64,000 nucleotides of DNA, taken from the NCBI GenBank assembly GCA_947172705.1, contig CAMWCA010000005.1:1-64000 (forward strand), written 5' to 3'. Below, in pieces: positions 62,808 to 64,000 of this stretch (within the stretch, counting starts at the first letter, position 1; each line of letters begins with the position of its first letter). This stretch comes from an uncultured Lachnospiraceae bacterium. GTDB lineage: Bacteria; Bacillota; Clostridia; Lachnospirales; Lachnospiraceae. Below the pieces are notes generated by a model. That model saw nothing but the letters and a program-made list of their open reading frames with translations. It was not told the origin of the DNA and did no database searches. The position numbers were made by a program, and so were the translations under genes.

Positions 62808-64000
62808 ATAAAGAAAGAAAACTCCTCAAATCTGATTATGTGATGTTTGCGCTGGTTGCTGTCATAGCGATTCTTACGATCATCAGAATATGCAGTAATA
62901 CAACGAAAAATGGAATGTACGGGATTACAGGAATTGCAGACGGCGGCGTATTGATGGCGGATTCTCGTTATCTGGAATTGAAATTGGACGCGCCGGTGGC
63001 GGGAATCACCGGATTTAGTTTTCAGTTTGACGGAGACAGAGAGAAATTTGGAGATGCAAGTTTTTTGGTTACAGCAGATATAGTAAATGATGTCTTAAAC
63101 CCGCAAAGTATTTATCAGGGGACCCTCCCGCTAATCGAGCAGGCGTACGATTATCAAAATGGATTTTTTAGAGTTATTATTCCCTTTCATGGAGAAATTA
63201 AGGAAGGGGATCATCTTCGAATTGCAATCATGGGTGTGGGTATGTCCGAGAAGGATAATATTTTAATTCGGACATGCAGCAAGTATCAAATGAGCGGTGC
63301 AGTATTTGAAGTAAATGATTTTGTGCAGGAGAGCATGCTTACAGGATACCTTTATTATCCGACAAAGGGAAGACAGGTTCTTTCAGTTCTGATGCAGGGA
63401 ATTGTGGCAGCGCTTCTTGTTTTGCTGGCTGGCGAGAAGTGTAAGGAATCAAAAGCGTTAAAAGCGTCAAAAGTGTCAGATGATTCTCCTGTAAAGAAAG
63501 CAAAGAAATTTGTCATAGGGAAATGGTTCCCGCTACTGCCATTTTTGGTTTTGTTGCTTTTGTTCCTTGAGTATACTTATTACGCCGGCGTCAAAACGCA
63601 GATACGAGATCTTGCGCCCAGAGAGGGCGAGAGGGTTTATGCAGCGGATGAGGTGGTTTACAGAGAACTGTGTGATGGAGAGGCAATTTTCAGCGAATGG
63701 AGATCTGAAGGGGAGCATCTTGCAGGACTGGGAATCTATTTACGGGAACCCTATGATGAAGGCGGAATTTTCACGATAGAAGTCAACGAGCTGGAAAGCC
63801 AGGATCTTATTACATCCGTTGAAAAAGGGATTTACGAGGCTGCTCCTGGAGAGGAGGGACTTTTAGAATTTAATTTCGATGCCCCAATTAAAAAATCCGG
63901 TGACAAAGAGTATCTGGTGGCAATTTATTATTCAGGAGAGCCTGTTGAGATCCGTATGATCAACGATGGAGGTGATAATCCGGTCTTTGTTTCCTTGTAT
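62804..64000 (+). CDS. Membrane protein with extracytoplasmic beta domains, truncated by window end
   Basis: An open frame runs about 399 codons to the window edge and is absent from the ORF track because no stop is reached. It has a membrane helix near the start, an extracytoplasmic beta-rich domain, a second helix, a basic linker with repeated KALKASK-like residues, a third helix, and another beta-rich domain. The second domain is laid out like the N-terminal domain of the protein at 150. It may therefore continue into a polymerase/ligase-like membrane part, but that part is not visible. Confidence 0.72.
   Translation, partial: MNKERKLLKSDYVMFALVAVIAILTIIRICSNTTKNGMYGITGIADGGVLMADSRYLELKLDAPVAGITGFSFQFDGDREKFGDASFLVTADIVNDVLNPQSIYQGTLPLIEQAYDYQNGFFRVIIPFHGEIKEGDHLRIAIMGVGMSEKDNILIRTCSKYQMSGAVFEVNDFVQESMLTGYLYYPTKGRQVLSVLMQGIVAALLVLLAGEKCKESKALKASKVSDDSPVKKAKKFVIGKWFPLLPFLVLLLLFLEYTYYAGVKTQIRDLAPREGERVYAADEVVYRELCDGEAIFSEWRSEGEHLAGLGIYLREPYDEGGIFTIEVNELESQDLITSVEKGIYEAAPGEEGLLEFNFDAPIKKSGDKEYLVAIYYSGEPVEIRMINDGGDNPVFVSLY

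Overview
The window is almost wall-to-wall surface-glycan biosynthesis: 54 protein-coding genes on 64 kb, 52 on the + strand, with many ATGA/GTGA stop-start overlaps. I see no rRNA, tRNA, CRISPR array, transposase or phage gene. The organism is most likely a Clostridia member, probably a gut-type Lachnospiraceae. The grounds are strong AGGAGG ribosome sites, frequent TTG/GTG starts, mid-range GC, and Gram-positive-style gene families (EpsF-like GT4, DUF2334, DUF5672, TupA-like ATP-grasp). This is inference from style, not a database match. No gap between genes exceeds about 200 bases; the largest is 22319-22518, which holds two divergent promoters.

Layout. (A) 150-8378: a Wzy/ligase-type membrane protein, then a set resembling Campylobacter PglF, PglE, PglC and PglA with an ATP-grasp enzyme inserted. 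These would make a 4-amino-4,6-dideoxy sugar, load it on undecaprenyl phosphate and add the next sugar. (B) 8453-20049: a UDP-HexNAc 6-dehydrogenase and 4-epimerase pair (TviB/TviC or WbpA/WbpP type, giving UDP-GalNAcA), a DUF2334 deacetylase, GT4 enzymes, and two consecutive GT4 + asparagine-synthase-like pairs that may amidate the uronic acid. (C) 20011-22318, minus strand: a GT-C-like membrane protein and a sugar O-methyltransferase. (D) 22519-31518: a membrane protein, tandem GT11 fucosyltransferases, a GT2, a PglK-like ABC flippase, a third GT11-like enzyme, a DUF5672 and a GT17 enzyme. (E) 31559-51813: a second, full-length priming glycosylphosphotransferase, GT4/GT2 enzymes, a pyruvyltransferase, a Wzx flippase, a GH88/GH105-like hydrolase, a fourth GT11, two Wzy-like proteins, an FdtB/FdtA-like 3-amino-3,6-dideoxyhexose pair, and a GT-C + GtrB-like GT2 + SGNH hydrolase group. 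(F) 51855-54421: an AT-richer block with a TupA-like ATP-grasp and two glycosyltransferases. (G) 54456-64000: an acetyltransferase, a GT26-GT4 fusion, another Wzy-like protein, an orphan protein, a second GtrB/GT-C pair, a second Wzx, and a truncated membrane protein running off the end.

How it works together. Two priming enzymes, three candidate flippases (one ABC, two Wzx) and four or five polymerase/ligase-like membrane proteins mean the region cannot encode a single repeat unit. It looks like two or more glycan assembly lines merged into one locus, plus side-chain decoration systems (two GtrB + GT-C pairs, fucosyltransferases, pyruvyl, acetyl and methyl groups). Precursor genes for GDP-fucose (gmd/fcl) and dTDP-4-keto-6-deoxyglucose (rmlA/rmlB) are absent and must lie elsewhere. 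No chain-length regulator, BY-kinase or LytR-CpsA-Psr ligase is seen.

Regulation. Eight promoter-like sites share a 17-base spacer and most carry an extended -10 (TGnTATAAT-like). They sit at module borders (67, 8394, 13920, 22392 on the minus strand, 22435, 23799, 26809, 42744), and one further extended -10 lies at 58924. This suggests a mosaic of sub-operons rather than one 64-kb transcript.
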